Notes: a model not told the origin generated them from the letters alone. Positions 36,966 through 46,227 are shown, numbered from the stretch's first letter. The stretch: 64,000 nucleotides of DNA from Prochlorococcus sp. AG-409-A10 (GCA_003216175.1 QCJG01000006.1:1-64000), one strand, 5' to 3'. A program made the numbers and translations.

Positions 36966-38665
36966 TTCTGGTGGAAATATTTCTGGGCTCTTTCAGCTTT
37001 TCCCCATAGGACCCTCCCTCCCCTATGACTTACAGTCCCAGGTAAGGTTCCTGATATCCTTTTCAGATTCTCAATTGGAACCATAATTACTGGTGCAAGC
37101 TTGTTACCTCGTGCACGGCTAAAGAAAGAAGCAAGATCAGCAGCTAATTGAATATCGTTGTCATCAATAAGTCCATTGGATGATTTAAGTACAACATGGC
37201 TTCCAGGTGTTTCTTGAGCATGAAACCAAAGGTCTCCTTTTTTCCCTTTCCTTAGACTAATTAGTTCGTTTTGCCTGTTATTAGAACCTATTTGAATCTT
37301 TAGACCGCTAGGACTTTGGATCTCTTTTATAGTCGAAGCCTGTTCTTTCGTTCTATTTGATTTAAACTTCGATGAATTTTTTTTAATGCAAATATATTCT
37401 TCCACCTCTTCTTTAAGTTCAATAATTGAATCTAGTTTGTTTTTATTATCGTCATTTTCTACATACATTAATGAATCAAGAAATAACTCACAATATTCAA
37501 TCTCTGATATTTTTTTCTTGTGAAACTCGACTCTATTTAAAATTGATTCTCTAGATCTTTTTTTCCTTTTAGCTTGCTTAAATAGACTTTGAGCCTCCTT
37601 TATTTGCTTCTTTGTGGGAGATTGTAAAGCTAGAATATAATTAGCGTTGTTTTGCATAGTTATATATTCAGAAATATTTTTAATTAGTAATGCCTGAGCT
37701 TCTAGTTTCCTGATTTCATCATCTTTTGACTTTTCGAGATCATGCTTTAATTTTTCTATAATAGAATTTGTTTTTCTTTCTATAATCTTATTTGCATAGT
37801 ATTCGCCAAGCCTAAGTCCGATTTTTGTTTTATTAGATTTTGATTTTATTTTTCCCCAGACTATAAAATCAGTTGGTCCATTAAAATTTATAGTATAAGT
37901 ATTATTATCAATATTTAATAGCCATTCCTGCCATCTTTTATAAATTGATTCCCATGTTTTTGATTCAAGACTTGTTACAGATTGATTTATTATATTTATT
38001 GCTTCATTGTAATTATTGCCCGCTATTTGTAACGTTAGAGCAGGACTTATTCCTTGATAAGTATTTTTAAGACTATTTTTGAATGTTGATGGAACCAAGC
38101 ATATGTTTTCTTTCCATGAGTGAAATGATTCAGAGAGGTTAGGAGTTAATCCTTTAAGAGGTGGAGGAGATTTATAAATATCTCCAGTTCCTATTGGTCT
38201 TAATCTTGAGTGGTTTTCTTTTATTTGTTTTCCAAGAGTAATTACTTTGCTTGAGTTGTCTAAAAGTAAAATATTACTGTGTCTGCCCATCAACTCGACT
38301 ATCAATTCTTTCTCAATTCTTTTACCAGGTCTGCTAGAGAATTTAAACCTTACTATTCTTTCAAACCCATTTTGTCGTATTTCTACCAAAGCTAAATTAA
38401 CTAACAAATGTTTTAGTTGTTTCGCTAATGTGCTTTTTTCACCATATCTTTTTGGAGGTGGTATTTGGACAATTCTTGGGGACTCAGCTAGCCAGCTAAT
38501 TTCTATCCATGCAAGTTGATCTAGTGTTCTAAATCCTAATTGAAGAGTATGTGAATCAATTTGCTGTGCATTCTCAAATCTACTTGGGACTATCTCTTGC
38601 CTAAGTTCAAATACAACCGCTTTAAGGGTTGTCAAGTCCATTATTTGAATTGGAACTTTGTTCAT
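36962..38665 (-). CDS. NFACT family protein (RqcH/Rqc2 homologue)
   Basis: A 567-residue protein with the NFACT-N domain (MDLTTLKAVVFELRQEI, then GRHSNILLLDNSSKVI), a long central coiled coil (about residues 300-420, rich in Lys/Glu), and the NFACT-R domain (SLRKGKKGDLWFHAQETPGSHVVLKS). Bacterial RqcH recruits tRNA-Ala to stalled 50S subunits and adds alanine tails that mark nascent chains for degradation; older names are fibronectin-binding protein FbpA. The DLWFHAQ and PGSHVV motifs are intact. It is divergent from gmk over 68 bp. ATG at 38665; a second ATG nine codons in (MDLTTL) is a good alternative start. Confidence 0.88.
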   Translation of the reverse strand: MNKVPIQIMDLTTLKAVVFELRQEIVPSRFENAQQIDSHTLQLGFRTLDQLAWIEISWLAESPRIVQIPPPKRYGEKSTLAKQLKHLLVNLALVEIRQNGFERIVRFKFSSRPGKRIEKELIVELMGRHSNILLLDNSSKVITLGKQIKENHSRLRPIGTGDIYKSPPPLKGLTPNLSESFHSWKENICLVPSTFKNSLKNTYQGISPALTLQIAGNNYNEAINIINQSVTSLESKTWESIYKRWQEWLLNIDNNTYTINFNGPTDFIVWGKIKSKSNKTKIGLRLGEYYANKIIERKTNSIIEKLKHDLEKSKDDEIRKLEAQALLIKNISEYITMQNNANYILALQSPTKKQIKEAQSLFKQAKRKKRSRESILNRVEFHKKKISEIEYCELFLDSLMYVENDDNKNKLDSIIELKEEVEEYICIKKNSSKFKSNRTKEQASTIKEIQSPSGLKIQIGSNNRQNELISLRKGKKGDLWFHAQETPGSHVVLKSSNGLIDDNDIQLAADLASFFSRARGNKLAPVIMVPIENLKRISGTLPGTVSHRGGRVLWGKAERAQKYFHQK

Positions 38666-38733
38666 CTATCATCCTTTTAATTTTATTAAAAATGTAATTA
38701 ACATTTGCTAGGTAAATTAGATAGGATTTACTT

Positions 38734-39294
38734 ATGTCATCTTTAGGAAATCTTACTGTTCTTACTGGCCCTAGCGGGGTAGGTAAAGGAACAATTGTTA
38801 GGAAAATCCTCGAAAGTCATAGTGATGTATGGCTTTCAATTTCTGCTACTACTCGTCAGCCAAGATCTGGAGAAATTGAGGGAGAGCATTATTTCTTCTT
38901 AGAAAAGAAAACTTTTCAAGAAATAATTGATAAAGAAGGTTTTCTGGAATGGGCTTCATTCTCTAATAATTTTTATGGAACTCCAAAAAATATAGTTCAA
39001 GAAAAAATAGAAAAAGGAACTAATGTTCTTCTAGAAATTGAATTAGAGGGTGCCCGACAAATTCGAAAGTCTTTTCCTGAAGCATTACAAATATTTATAG
39101 CACCGCCTAATTTATCTGAACTTGAAAAAAGGATAAGAGGTAGAGGAACCGAGACTGAAGAAGCTATTAGAGATCGCTTGAAAATAGCAAATAAAGAACT
39201 TATCGCGAAAAAAGAGTTTGACGCTGTAGTAGTTAATCAAGATATAGAAAAAGCCTTCAAAGAAATTGAAGGCTTAATGGGATTAAAAACTTAA
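38734..39294 (+). CDS. gmk: Guanylate kinase
   Basis: Gmk phosphorylates GMP to GDP. The 186-residue protein has the P-loop GPSGVGKGTIV near residue 12, then ISATTRQPRSGEIEGEHYFFL, which binds GMP, and the lid region with RIRGRGTETEEAIRDRL and NQDIEKAF. Full family length. A perfect 10-bp inverted repeat lies inside the last codons (39251-39275), without a following T tract. It is convergent with psaJ, whose stop is 21 bp away. Confidence 0.95.
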   Translation: MSSLGNLTVLTGPSGVGKGTIVRKILESHSDVWLSISATTRQPRSGEIEGEHYFFLEKKTFQEIIDKEGFLEWASFSNNFYGTPKNIVQEKIEKGTNVLLEIELEGARQIRKSFPEALQIFIAPPNLSELEKRIRGRGTETEEAIRDRLKIANKELIAKKEFDAVVVNQDIEKAFKEIEGLMGLKT

Positions 39295-39315
39295 ATTTAA
39301 GTAAAGTTTATATTT

Positions 39316-39453
39316 TTAAAAAGACATAGGGTGGAAAAGTAAGTCTGGCACAAATCTATTGAATTCTACGATAATACCTGCAGTTAAAGTGATCCAAATC
39401 GCCGATACGACTGGAGCTGATCTAAACCATTTAGTACGAAATAATTGAAACAT
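39316..39453 (-). CDS. psaJ: Photosystem I reaction centre subunit IX (PsaJ)
   Basis: A 45-residue single-helix protein beginning [20 protein letters not shown], with the helix [17 protein letters not shown] segment ([14 protein letters not shown]) and ending [10 protein letters not shown]. This matches PsaJ, which binds chlorophyll and stabilises PsaF at the edge of photosystem I. It is too short for usual ORF cut-offs. Its ATG at 39453 lies 40 bp after the stop of psaF, the standard psaFJ operon. It faces gmk, which ends 21 bp away. Confidence 0.95.
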   Translation of the reverse strand: MFQLFRTKWFRSAPVVSAIWITLTAGIIVEFNRFVPDLLFHPMSF

Positions 39454-39493
39454 GATTGAAAAAATTAAGTGATTTTAGGAATTAATAATTTAT

Positions 39494-40051
39494 TTAGCCT
39501 CTTGGTCCATTAAGAGTAACATTATTATCTTTTTCCCTCAGTTCTCCATTTTTTCCTTCTCTATTAGCTTGTAGAGGCCAAGCGGCTCCTCTTTTTAAGC
39601 ATTGCCACGCCAAATCAGTATCAATAATGATTTCATATTCTGCAGCGTTCTTTTTGCCTCTAACAGCTCTTACATATTCCCTTCCAGACCAACCAATAAT
39701 ACCTGCAATATAGATAAACATTACTCCTGGAATAAGTAGATCTCCTTCGTGACCTCTGTTAATCCATGCACCCCAAGGCTCAATTGGCGGACCAATTATT
39801 AAATGAGGAAGCCCATCATCTCCGCATAAAGCTTTGCTATATCTTTCAAATCTTTTTATTGCCTGATCTGTAGAGGCAGTGCTTGCTCTCTCTTGGAAAC
39901 GGGGATTATCAGCGCAAGAAACCAACGCAGAAGCAGTGAAATCTGTAGGAGCCCTATCAGCGTTTAGTGCTGGACCTGGCCTTGCATTAGCTATTGGAGC
40001 TATTCCTAAGAAAAGAAATGCTGAAAGTAAGATTGATAAAAGACGACTCAT
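39494..40051 (-). CDS. psaF: Photosystem I reaction centre subunit III (PsaF)
   Basis: PsaF sits on the lumenal side of photosystem I, where in some organisms it docks plastocyanin or cytochrome c6. The 185-residue precursor has a signal peptide ending APIANA. Then come LVSCADNPRFQERA, the second Cys in YSKALCGDDGLPHLI, GPPIEPWGAWINRGHEGDLL and a membrane helix PGVMFIYIAGIIGW followed by SGREYVRAV. The ATG at 40051 gives the normal precursor. It is divergent from tsaD across 73 bp and leads the psaF-psaJ pair. Confidence 0.96.
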   Translation of the reverse strand: MSRLLSILLSAFLFLGIAPIANARPGPALNADRAPTDFTASALVSCADNPRFQERASTASTDQAIKRFERYSKALCGDDGLPHLIIGPPIEPWGAWINRGHEGDLLIPGVMFIYIAGIIGWSGREYVRAVRGKKNAAEYEIIIDTDLAWQCLKRGAAWPLQANREGKNGELREKDNNVTLNGPRG

Positions 40052-40124
40052 GAGTTCTGATTTTTATCTGTTTCCCTGTTTTAATGGGATTTCACTATTA
40101 AACTTAGTTGATTACTAGCTATAT

Positions 40125-41196
40125 ATGTCAATAATTTTATCCCTCGAAACAAGTTGTGACGAGTCTGCAGCAGCTTTGGTTTCTGATGAAAAAGGAAAAA
40201 TTGATTTGATAGGTAATGAAATAGCTTCACAAATTGAAGAACATGCTAATTGGGGGGGGCGTTGTTCCGGAAATTGCTTCAAGAAGACATTTGGAAAATC
40301 TTCCATTTTTAATTGAAGAAGTTTTTGCAAAATCAAAATTACAGATAAAAGATATAGATGCAGTAGCAGCAACTGTTACTCCAGGATTAGCAGGTTCACT
40401 TTTGGTCGGATCAATTACGGCGAGAACTTTAGCAAATTTGCATCAAATTCCATTTTTAGGAATCCATCATTTGGAGGGACATCTCTCCTCAATATATTTG
40501 TCAGAAAATCATCTTAAACCTCCTTTCTTAGTCTTATTGGTTAGTGGAGGGCATACTGAATTGATAAAAGTAGATGTCAATAATAAGTATCAACGTCTTG
40601 GTAGAAGTCATGATGATGCAGCAGGAGAAGCTTTTGATAAGGTTGCAAGACTACTGGGACTTTCCTATCCAGGTGGGCCAGCAATTCAAGAAATAGCTAA
40701 ATTTGGAGATCCAAAAAAGTTCTTGTTCCCAAAAGGGAGAGTATCTAATCCTGAAGGTGGTTTTTATCCATATGACTTCTCTTTTAGTGGCTTGAAAACG
40801 GCTGTATTTAGACAGATAGAAAAAATCAGGTTAGAAAATGAAAAATTACCAATAGAGGACATTGCTGCAAGTTTTGAAAACGTAGTAGCGGAGGTCCTAG
40901 TAGAGAGGAGCCTCCGATGCGTCCTTGATCAAGGTCTAAATTCACTTGTCCTAGTAGGGGGGGTTGCTGCAAATGTCAGATTAAGGGAAATGATGCTTGC
41001 AAAAGCATCTGAGAATTCAGTTAAGATTGCTCTTGCACCAATTGAATTTTGTACTGATAATGCGGCAATGATTGGTGCGGCAGCTTTGTTAAGATTGTCT
41101 TCTAATAATGTTCAAAGTTCAATGGAATTAGGTGTTTCCGCTCGTTGGCCATTAGAAAAATCTGACTTACTTTATGATTATAATCCTCCTTTTTAA
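40125..41196 (+). pseudogene. tsaD: tRNA N6-threonylcarbamoyladenosine synthase TsaD, frameshifted at a G8 run
   Basis: TsaD transfers threonylcarbamoyl to A37 of ANN-decoding tRNAs. The ATG at 40125 opens the standard N-terminus (MSIILSLETSCDESAAALV). The frame runs into [11 protein letters not shown] and stops at 40316. The remainder of the protein continues in the next frame to 41196: [16 protein letters not shown], the metal site [21 protein letters not shown], the [16 protein letters not shown] loop and [11 protein letters not shown]. The break coincides with eight Gs at 40252-40259; seven would restore TGG-GGG-GGC-GTT and a full ~356-residue TsaD. All other motifs are intact. TsaD is normally essential, so a sequencing or assembly error, or slippage that restores the frame, is more likely than true loss. 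Confidence 0.9.
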
Positions 41197-41225
41197 TTAA
41201 TATTTTAAGCTTTTAATTTTTTATT

Positions 41226-41408
41226 ATGTCTGTAAACAATGGAAATGAAGCGAATAAATCAATTAGGCCTGCAAGCTCAAGTGAGCTTAATTCATGGAAG
41301 AGAGGATTTACTCCTCAAGCTGAAATATGGAACGGCAGAATGGCAATAGCAGGCTTAATTATTCTTTTAACTAGTCTTTTAGTATCAAATTTAATTTTTT
41401 CTGGCTAG
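41226..41408 (+). CDS. hli: High-light-inducible protein (Hli/SCP)
   Basis: A 60-residue, one-helix member of the chlorophyll a/b-binding superfamily. These proteins bind chlorophyll and carotenoid and protect photosystem II and chlorophyll synthase during light stress. The core FTPQAEIWNGRMAIAGLIILL contains the Glu/Asn-Gly-Arg chlorophyll-binding motif (AEIWNGRMA). The N-terminal ~30 residues are polar (NNGNEANKSIRPASSSELNS). Prochlorococcus genomes hold many hli genes; which clade this copy belongs to is not determined. It lies 29 bp after the tsaD stop. Confidence 0.92.
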   Translation: MSVNNGNEANKSIRPASSSELNSWKRGFTPQAEIWNGRMAIAGLIILLTSLLVSNLIFSG

Positions 41409-41453
41409 AAAAAAGTATTGGTTTTATAATTATATTTAGTTCAAATTTTTTGA

Positions 41454-41975
41454 TTGTCATTTTGCTTATTTAGTGAATGTAGATCTTATCGATGGATTTT
41501 AAAAAGAGAGTTATTAAGTGGTGAAAAGACTGTAGTTTTTATTGGCTTGAATCCCTCAAAAGCCAATTCATTAAATAGCGATAGGACTCTCGTAAGGATA
41601 ATTAATTTTTGTTCTAGATGGCATTATAAAAATATCTATATAATTAATCTCTTTGGACTGATTTCTAAATCTCCCATTCAACTCTCAAAAAGCAATGATC
41701 CAATAGGGAAAAATAATGATTTGATTACTTTAAAAGCATTAGAATTTTGGAGAGAAGATAGTAATTGTGACTTGTGGTTAGGGTGGGGTGATAAAGGACA
41801 ATTAAAAGGACGTGATCGTAAAGTTCTAAAATTAATTAAAAATTTTTCAAATTTAAAGTCAGACAAAAATAATTATTCAAAGCGTGTTTTAAGTCTTGGT
41901 CTCAGCAAAAAAGGGAATCCTCGTCACCCTCTCTACATGCCTAATCAATCTTTCTTAAGAAAATTTGATCTGTAA
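41454..41975 (+). CDS. DUF1643 domain protein
   Basis: A 173-residue soluble protein with the DUF1643 pattern: YRWILKRELLSGEKTVVFIGLNPSKAN, DRTLVRIINFCSRWHYKNIYIINLFGL, LWLGWGDKGQLKGRD and the C-terminal GNPRHPLYMPNQSFLRKF. The family has no proven activity; a nucleotide- or nucleic-acid-binding role is often suspected because members can occur near defence or repair genes. No such genes flank it here. The start is a TTG at 41454, 45 bp after hli. Family recognition is good; function unknown. Confidence 0.78.
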   Translation: MSFCLFSECRSYRWILKRELLSGEKTVVFIGLNPSKANSLNSDRTLVRIINFCSRWHYKNIYIINLFGLISKSPIQLSKSNDPIGKNNDLITLKALEFWREDSNCDLWLGWGDKGQLKGRDRKVLKLIKNFSNLKSDKNNYSKRVLSLGLSKKGNPRHPLYMPNQSFLRKFDL

Positions 41976-42149
41976 TCTTTTAATTTGTTTTGTCAGTTAT
42001 TTTCAAATTAGAATGTATAAATTATATTTGGATTGAAAGTGTTGCTACTCTTATAAGAATATGTAAGTAAAATCAGCTTATTAACTTATTTATTTTCTTA
42101 GTTAGATTTAATGGATACTCCTCGGGTATGTCTTCATTGCTAGTTATTT

Positions 42150-43394
42150 ATGACTCCTGAGCGGCTGGGTTTGCTCTGGGGTATCACAGTTTTTTCTGGA
42201 GCTGTAGCAAGGTTACTATCAGTGCTAACAGGACTTCCTGGAGTAGTTCTATTGTTGCTTTCTGGCTTGTTGATTGGGAGATCAGGTTTGGGATTGGTTG
42301 AACCGTTAGATCTAGGTAAGGGGTTGGAGACAATAGTTGGTTTATTGGTAAGCCTTGTTTTATTTGATGGTGGATTAAATCTTCGATTCCCAGGAGGGGC
42401 AATCAAATCAATAGTTCTCAGAATTTCTTCAATTAGATTAATTATTTCCTTGGCAGCTGGCTTCCTCGCTGCTCATTGGTTTGCAGGACTTGGTTGGTCA
42501 GTAGCAGGGGTTTATAGCGCAATTGTTCTCGCTACGGGACCAACTGTCGTAACTCCATTGGTTCGACAAATTAGGCTTGCATCTCCATTAAGTGATGTTC
42601 TTGAAGCTGAAGGTTTGATACTCGAACCTATTGGAGCAGTCCTAGCACTTTTATTGCTAGAGCTTGTTGTTGGAGATTTGCATGGATGGAAAGAGCTCTT
42701 TCTTGGTTTGCTTTCAAGGCTTGGTGGAGGAGTCTTAATTGGATCACTTGCAGGCCTATTGCTTTCAGAAGGTTTGAAGCGCTTACGTACTGAGCCTTAT
42801 ATCGGACTCAGATTACAGCTCACTCTTGGAGTGATTTTCTTGCTTTATGGAGTATGTGAATGGCTATTACCTGAATCAGGATTGCCCGCATCTGTTGCAG
42901 CAGGATTTGTTGTAGGACAAAGACCCTCTACACAGGCGAATGAACTTGATAAATTAATAAGAGAATTAGCTCAGTTAGCAATAACTATGCTTTTCCCTTT
43001 ACTGGCAGCAGATGTTTCATGGGGGGAATTGAGCCCTCTGGGGTGGGGGGGTATAATTTGCGTACTTTTTTTGATGATCGTCGTAAGACCAATAGCTGTA
43101 TCGATAGCAACCTATGGATTACCTCTTGATAATAAACAAAGATTATTTCTTGGTTGGTTGGCTCCCCGTGGAATAGTCACTGCTGCAGTAGCTTCTTTAT
43201 TCTCTATTAGATTGGAGCAAGCAGGTGTTTTAGGGGCTGGAAAACTTCAGGGATTAGTGTTTTTGACAATATTAATGACAGTAGGCATACAAGGTTTAAC
43301 AGCTAAACCATTAGCAAAAATGTTGGGGTTGTTGGATGAAAATAAAGATCTAGATAAACCGACGAATTCGGCTTCTATCTTTACTGATTCTTGA
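42150..43394 (+). CDS. CPA1-type Na+/H+ antiporter
   Basis: A 414-residue monovalent cation:proton antiporter with 11-13 membrane segments. The signature regions are [37 protein letters not shown] and [20 protein letters not shown], whose acidic residues (ND/ED-like position) form the ion site. [17 protein letters not shown] is near the end. This is the NhaP/NhaS class used for sodium and pH homeostasis in marine cyanobacteria. It has no large cytoplasmic RCK domain. ATG at 42150 after a 174-bp AT-rich gap. It converges with gltX with a 45-bp overlap, and contains a G7 run kept in frame. Confidence 0.9.
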   Translation: MTPERLGLLWGITVFSGAVARLLSVLTGLPGVVLLLLSGLLIGRSGLGLVEPLDLGKGLETIVGLLVSLVLFDGGLNLRFPGGAIKSIVLRISSIRLIISLAAGFLAAHWFAGLGWSVAGVYSAIVLATGPTVVTPLVRQIRLASPLSDVLEAEGLILEPIGAVLALLLLELVVGDLHGWKELFLGLLSRLGGGVLIGSLAGLLLSEGLKRLRTEPYIGLRLQLTLGVIFLLYGVCEWLLPESGLPASVAAGFVVGQRPSTQANELDKLIRELAQLAITMLFPLLAADVSWGELSPLGWGGIICVLFLMIVVRPIAVSIATYGLPLDNKQRLFLGWLAPRGIVTAAVASLFSIRLEQAGVLGAGKLQGLVFLTILMTVGIQGLTAKPLAKMLGLLDENKDLDKPTNSASIFTDS

Positions 43395-44780
43395 GAGTAA
43401 AACCCAACTTTGAATTAAATCAGGCCCCTTAAGGGTTCCAAAAAGAGCAGCTCTAAGACTTTTCATAACAAGACCTTTTTTTACTTCGCAGTTCTTTGTG
43501 GCCTGATTGATTAAATCAAGCGCTTCCTCTTTACTAAAGATTCCTGCATCTAAGTTTTCCAGCTTTTTAAGAATAAAATTTAAAATTATTTTTGATTCTT
43601 TAATTTGCAATTGATCTTTCCCATCATTACTTAATTTTGGCTCTTCAAAAAAAGGTTTGGCTTGATCAACTCCATCTTTAATAAGAACCATAGATGGTCC
43701 AATTAAATTTGCGAGTTCTGTCCCCCATTCTTGACTTGGTAAAAACCAATTATTTTCTCTAAACAATGGATCTAAGTTTTCTAATAGGTCTTCGGCTGAC
43801 ATTTCATGTATTACTTGAGAGTTGAGCCAGTTCAATTTGTCCCAATCAAATTTGGCTGAAGCTTTATTAACCTTTTTAAAATTGAAAATTTCTGCAATTT
43901 CTGAAATATTGAATCTTTCATTAACTCCCTCCGGAACAGACCATCCTAGAAGAGTCATATAATTCGACATCGCCTCAGGGGTGTAACCCATTTTCTTGAA
44001 TTCAGAAATTGAAGTAACTCCATCCCTTTTGGAAAGTTTTTTACCTTCAGAATTAAGGATTAAAGGAGTATGTGCGAAAACGGGAATATTGAGATCTAAA
44101 GCTTCGTAAAGAAGAATTTGCTTTGCAGTATTTGCAAGATGGTCTTCTCCCCTTATTACGTGAGAAATTTGCATTGCTGAATCATCAGCAACAACAACTA
44201 AATTGTATAAGGGATCTCCAATTGAATCTGCTGGTGCTCTTCTTGCAATGACCATATCACCGCCTAAATCTTTTCCACTCCAAGTCATTTTCCCTCGAAT
44301 TAAGTCAATCCATGAAATTAATTTTTGATCACTGATTTTGAATCTGACAACAGCTTCTCTGCCTTCTCTTATAAATTCTGATTCTTCTTCTGGAGTTAGA
44401 TTCCTGTGCCTATTGTCATATCTTGGAGCCAAACCATTTTCCTTTTGGGTCTCTCTCATTTCATTAAGCTCAGCTTCTGATGCATAACATTTATATGCAA
44501 ACCCTTTTTCGATAAGAGTTTTTATAATTTGTTTATGTTCATTTACTCTTTCGCTTTGAATTGTTGGGGATTCATCCCAATTTATTCCTAGCCAGTGGAG
44601 CCCATCAAATATGTTTTTTATATACTCTTCTTTTGATCTTTCAATATCAGTATCTTCAATTCTTAAGAGAAAAGTGCCACCTTCTTTTTTTGCGAAAAGC
44701 CAATTAAATAATGCAGTTCTCGCTGTTCCTAGATGAAGTGTTCCCGTTGGACTTGGTGCCAATCTTACCCTAACTGTCAA
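43350..44780 (-). CDS. gltX: Glutamyl-tRNA synthetase
   Basis: GltX charges tRNA-Glu, which in cyanobacteria feeds both protein synthesis and, via glutamyl-tRNA reductase, tetrapyrrole synthesis. The 476-residue class I enzyme has the HIGH-type motif [17 protein letters not shown] and the KMSKS-type motif [13 protein letters not shown], with [21 protein letters not shown] between them. I start it at the TTG at 44780, giving [12 protein letters not shown]; a longer ORF to 44828 would run into the tRNA-Asp gene and is rejected. It ends overlapping the antiporter gene by 45 bp. It belongs to the run rplS, tRNA-Trp, hcp, tRNA-Asp, gltX. Confidence 0.96.
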   Translation of the reverse strand: MTVRVRLAPSPTGTLHLGTARTALFNWLFAKKEGGTFLLRIEDTDIERSKEEYIKNIFDGLHWLGINWDESPTIQSERVNEHKQIIKTLIEKGFAYKCYASEAELNEMRETQKENGLAPRYDNRHRNLTPEEESEFIREGREAVVRFKISDQKLISWIDLIRGKMTWSGKDLGGDMVIARRAPADSIGDPLYNLVVVADDSAMQISHVIRGEDHLANTAKQILLYEALDLNIPVFAHTPLILNSEGKKLSKRDGVTSISEFKKMGYTPEAMSNYMTLLGWSVPEGVNERFNISEIAEIFNFKKVNKASAKFDWDKLNWLNSQVIHEMSAEDLLENLDPLFRENNWFLPSQEWGTELANLIGPSMVLIKDGVDQAKPFFEEPKLSNDGKDQLQIKESKIILNFILKKLENLDAGIFSKEEALDLINQATKNCEVKKGLVMKSLRAALFGTLKGPDLIQSWVLLSRISKDRSRIRRFI

Positions 44781-44801
44781 AGCTTTAATTCGATTTAGAT
44801 A

Positions 44802-44875
44802 CGGGACCGACGGGATTCGAACCCGCAACTTCCGCCGTGACAGGGCGGTGCTCTAACCAGTTGAACTACGGTCCC
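44802..44875 (-). tRNA. tRNA-Asp (GTC)
   Basis: A 74-base cloverleaf on the minus strand. The acceptor stem is GGGACCG with CGGTCCC and discriminator G. The D arm has GTTCAACTGGTTAGAGC; the anticodon stem GCCCT/GGGCG-like surrounds GTC in CGCCCTGTCACGGCG. The T arm is GCGGGTTCGAATCCCGT. No CCA is encoded. It lies 21 bp upstream of the gltX TTG start and about 200 bp downstream of hcp. Confidence 0.95.
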
Positions 44876-45075
44876 AGTTTTAGGCCTTAAAAAGGATTTG
44901 ATCTTTTATTTAGAGATCCTTTGTATTGACCCAATGAGTATCATCCTAAAAATGCCTTCTAGTCAACTAAGAATTAATATTGTTGACTTAAGAAAACTAA
45001 TTTTATAAGGTTTTTTCAATGTAATTCTCTATGAAGAGAGATGCTCATGAAATAAACCTAAATAAGTAGAGGATT

Positions 45076-45264
45076 TTAAGGACGAAAACCCGCAGGCTCT
45101 ATGAGCCTAACTTGATTCCCACGAGCTGTGAACTCGCGGCCTTGGTCGCTTTGAACTACTACACGGCCACCTGATTTTACACGAATAACTCGAGCCCTGA
45201 CCCAGCCTAATGCGGCTGACTCAAGAACTTTTACGACATCGCCAGGTTGAAGATCCAACTCCAT
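45076..45264 (-). CDS. hcp: Hyperconserved protein Hcp (62 aa)
   Basis: A 62-residue soluble protein: MELDLQPGDVVKVLESAALG, then VRARVIRVKSGGRVVVQSD, and ending RGNQVRLIEPAGFRP. Its G-D-x-V-K-V and R-V-V-V patterns suggest a small SH3/KOW-like beta barrel. The sequence and location fit Hcp, described in Prochlorococcus and marine Synechococcus as virtually identical in all strains and kept between tRNA-Trp/rplS and tRNA-Asp/gltX. That order is exactly preserved here. Its local GC is higher than that of neighbouring genes, as expected from protein-level constraint. The role is unproven; its neighbours suggest something ribosome- or tRNA-related. Confidence 0.88.
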   Translation of the reverse strand: MELDLQPGDVVKVLESAALGWVRARVIRVKSGGRVVVQSDQGREFTARGNQVRLIEPAGFRP

Positions 45265-45299
45265 TCTTTAAAAAAGTAACTGCAGAAAGGGTTTTCGAA

Positions 45300-45372
45300 C
45301 GCGCCGTGGAGGACTTGAACCCCCGACATCAGGTTTTGGAGACCTGCGTTCTACCAACTGAACTAACGGCGC
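45300..45372 (-). tRNA. tRNA-Trp (CCA)
   Basis: A 73-base cloverleaf on the minus strand. The acceptor is GCGCCGT with ACGGCGC and discriminator G; D arm TAGTTCAGTTGGTAGAAC. The anticodon stem CAGGT/ACCTG encloses loop CTCCAAA with anticodon CCA; T arm is CGGGGGTTCAAGTCCTC. It lies 60 bp downstream of rplS and 35 bp upstream of hcp, and may be transcribed with them. Confidence 0.95.
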
Positions 45373-45432
45373 ATTTTACATACCCTTTAAGTCATTGATG
45401 GACAATGACTTTTGATTGAGGAGGCCGAAACC

Positions 45433-45921
45433 TCAGCGGTCGAAGCGCTGCTTTACGCGTGTGGCTTTTCCCACTCGCTCACGCAGATAGAAAAGCTTCG
45501 CTCTTCTTACTTTACCTCGGCGTTCAACCTTAATGGATGCAACTTGTGGACTGTGAACCAGAAAAATTCTTTCAACTCCTATTCCCTGAAAGATTCTCCT
45601 TACTGTAATTGTTTGATGAATTCCTCCATGTCTCTTTGCTATTACGACACCCTCGTAGGGTTGAACTCTCTCCTTATTGCCCTCACTTATCCGGACACCA
45701 ACACGAACAGTATCTCCAACGTAAATATCAGGGAGGTCTTTGCTTTGTTGTGCGTCTTCAAAAGTCTTTATTATTTCTGCAGGAGAGAGCTTTTTAATTG
45801 GAATTTTCTTTCCTTTAGATTTTGTTTCAGAGGCAATTTTTACCTCAGACTCCTCTGAAGCAATTGAACCATCTTCAACTTTTACCTCTTCTGATGAGGG
45901 CTCTTTCGAATCAACTGACAT
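45433..45921 (-). CDS. rplS: 50S ribosomal protein L19
   Basis: L19 binds at the 30S-50S interface. The C-terminal ~115 residues hold the L19 fold: [56 protein letters not shown] and [22 protein letters not shown] [20 protein letters not shown]. An acidic/lysine-rich N-terminal extension of about 45 residues ([20 protein letters not shown]) precedes it, longer than in E. coli L19 (115 aa). I start at the ATG at 45921; TTG and GTG codons just upstream (to 45927) are possible. It is first in rplS, tRNA-Trp, hcp, tRNA-Asp, gltX. Confidence 0.95.
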   Translation of the reverse strand: MSVDSKEPSSEEVKVEDGSIASEESEVKIASETKSKGKKIPIKKLSPAEIIKTFEDAQQSKDLPDIYVGDTVRVGVRISEGNKERVQPYEGVVIAKRHGGIHQTITVRRIFQGIGVERIFLVHSPQVASIKVERRGKVRRAKLFYLRERVGKATRVKQRFDR

Positions 45922-46227
45922 CACCAATTACTCTTGATTTGGCCAAGTTCTTATTGTAACCGCTGGTTTCTCAAATTAAAAAAAAATTTTATATATTTGC
46001 TCTTTTCATCCTTGTTTGACGACAATTTTTCTCACTTAACTTTTTGCAGTCATTGTTTGATCACTTAAAAAGAATAATTAGTTTTCTCTACCTTTTTCTT
46101 TAATATAGAAATTTTATTAAAGTAAAGAATTTTTTTAATAAAACTGTCCCTCTCCATTTGATAGTTCACCTATTATTAGATTGTTAGTGAATTGCAAATC
46201 TTGAGGTTTTTACTTTTTTCCTAAACA
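45922..46227. other. Intergenic region between divergent rplS and map
   Basis: About 306 bases without a convincing gene. It is extremely AT-rich, with an A tract followed by TTTTATATAT near 45978-45996. On the minus strand this offers a TATA-rich -10-like element about 60 bases before rplS. It must hold the divergent promoters for the rplS-gltX run and for map. I see no strong hairpin, no small ORF with good composition and no tRNA-like fold. An L19 autoregulatory leader is possible but not shown. Confidence 0.5.

Noticed and set aside
39251..39275. Perfect 10-bp inverted repeat at the 3' end of gmk
   Set aside because: It lies inside codons for KAFKEIEGL and has no T tract after it, so I did not call a terminator.
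41976..42149. Possible small gene or RNA upstream of the antiporter
   Set aside because: Only very short ORFs and no stable fold are visible; probably a promoter region.
44781..44828. Extended N-terminus of gltX to an ATG at 44828
   Set aside because: It would overlap the tRNA-Asp gene and adds sequence unlike the family; the TTG at 44780 places the normal [12 protein letters not shown] start.
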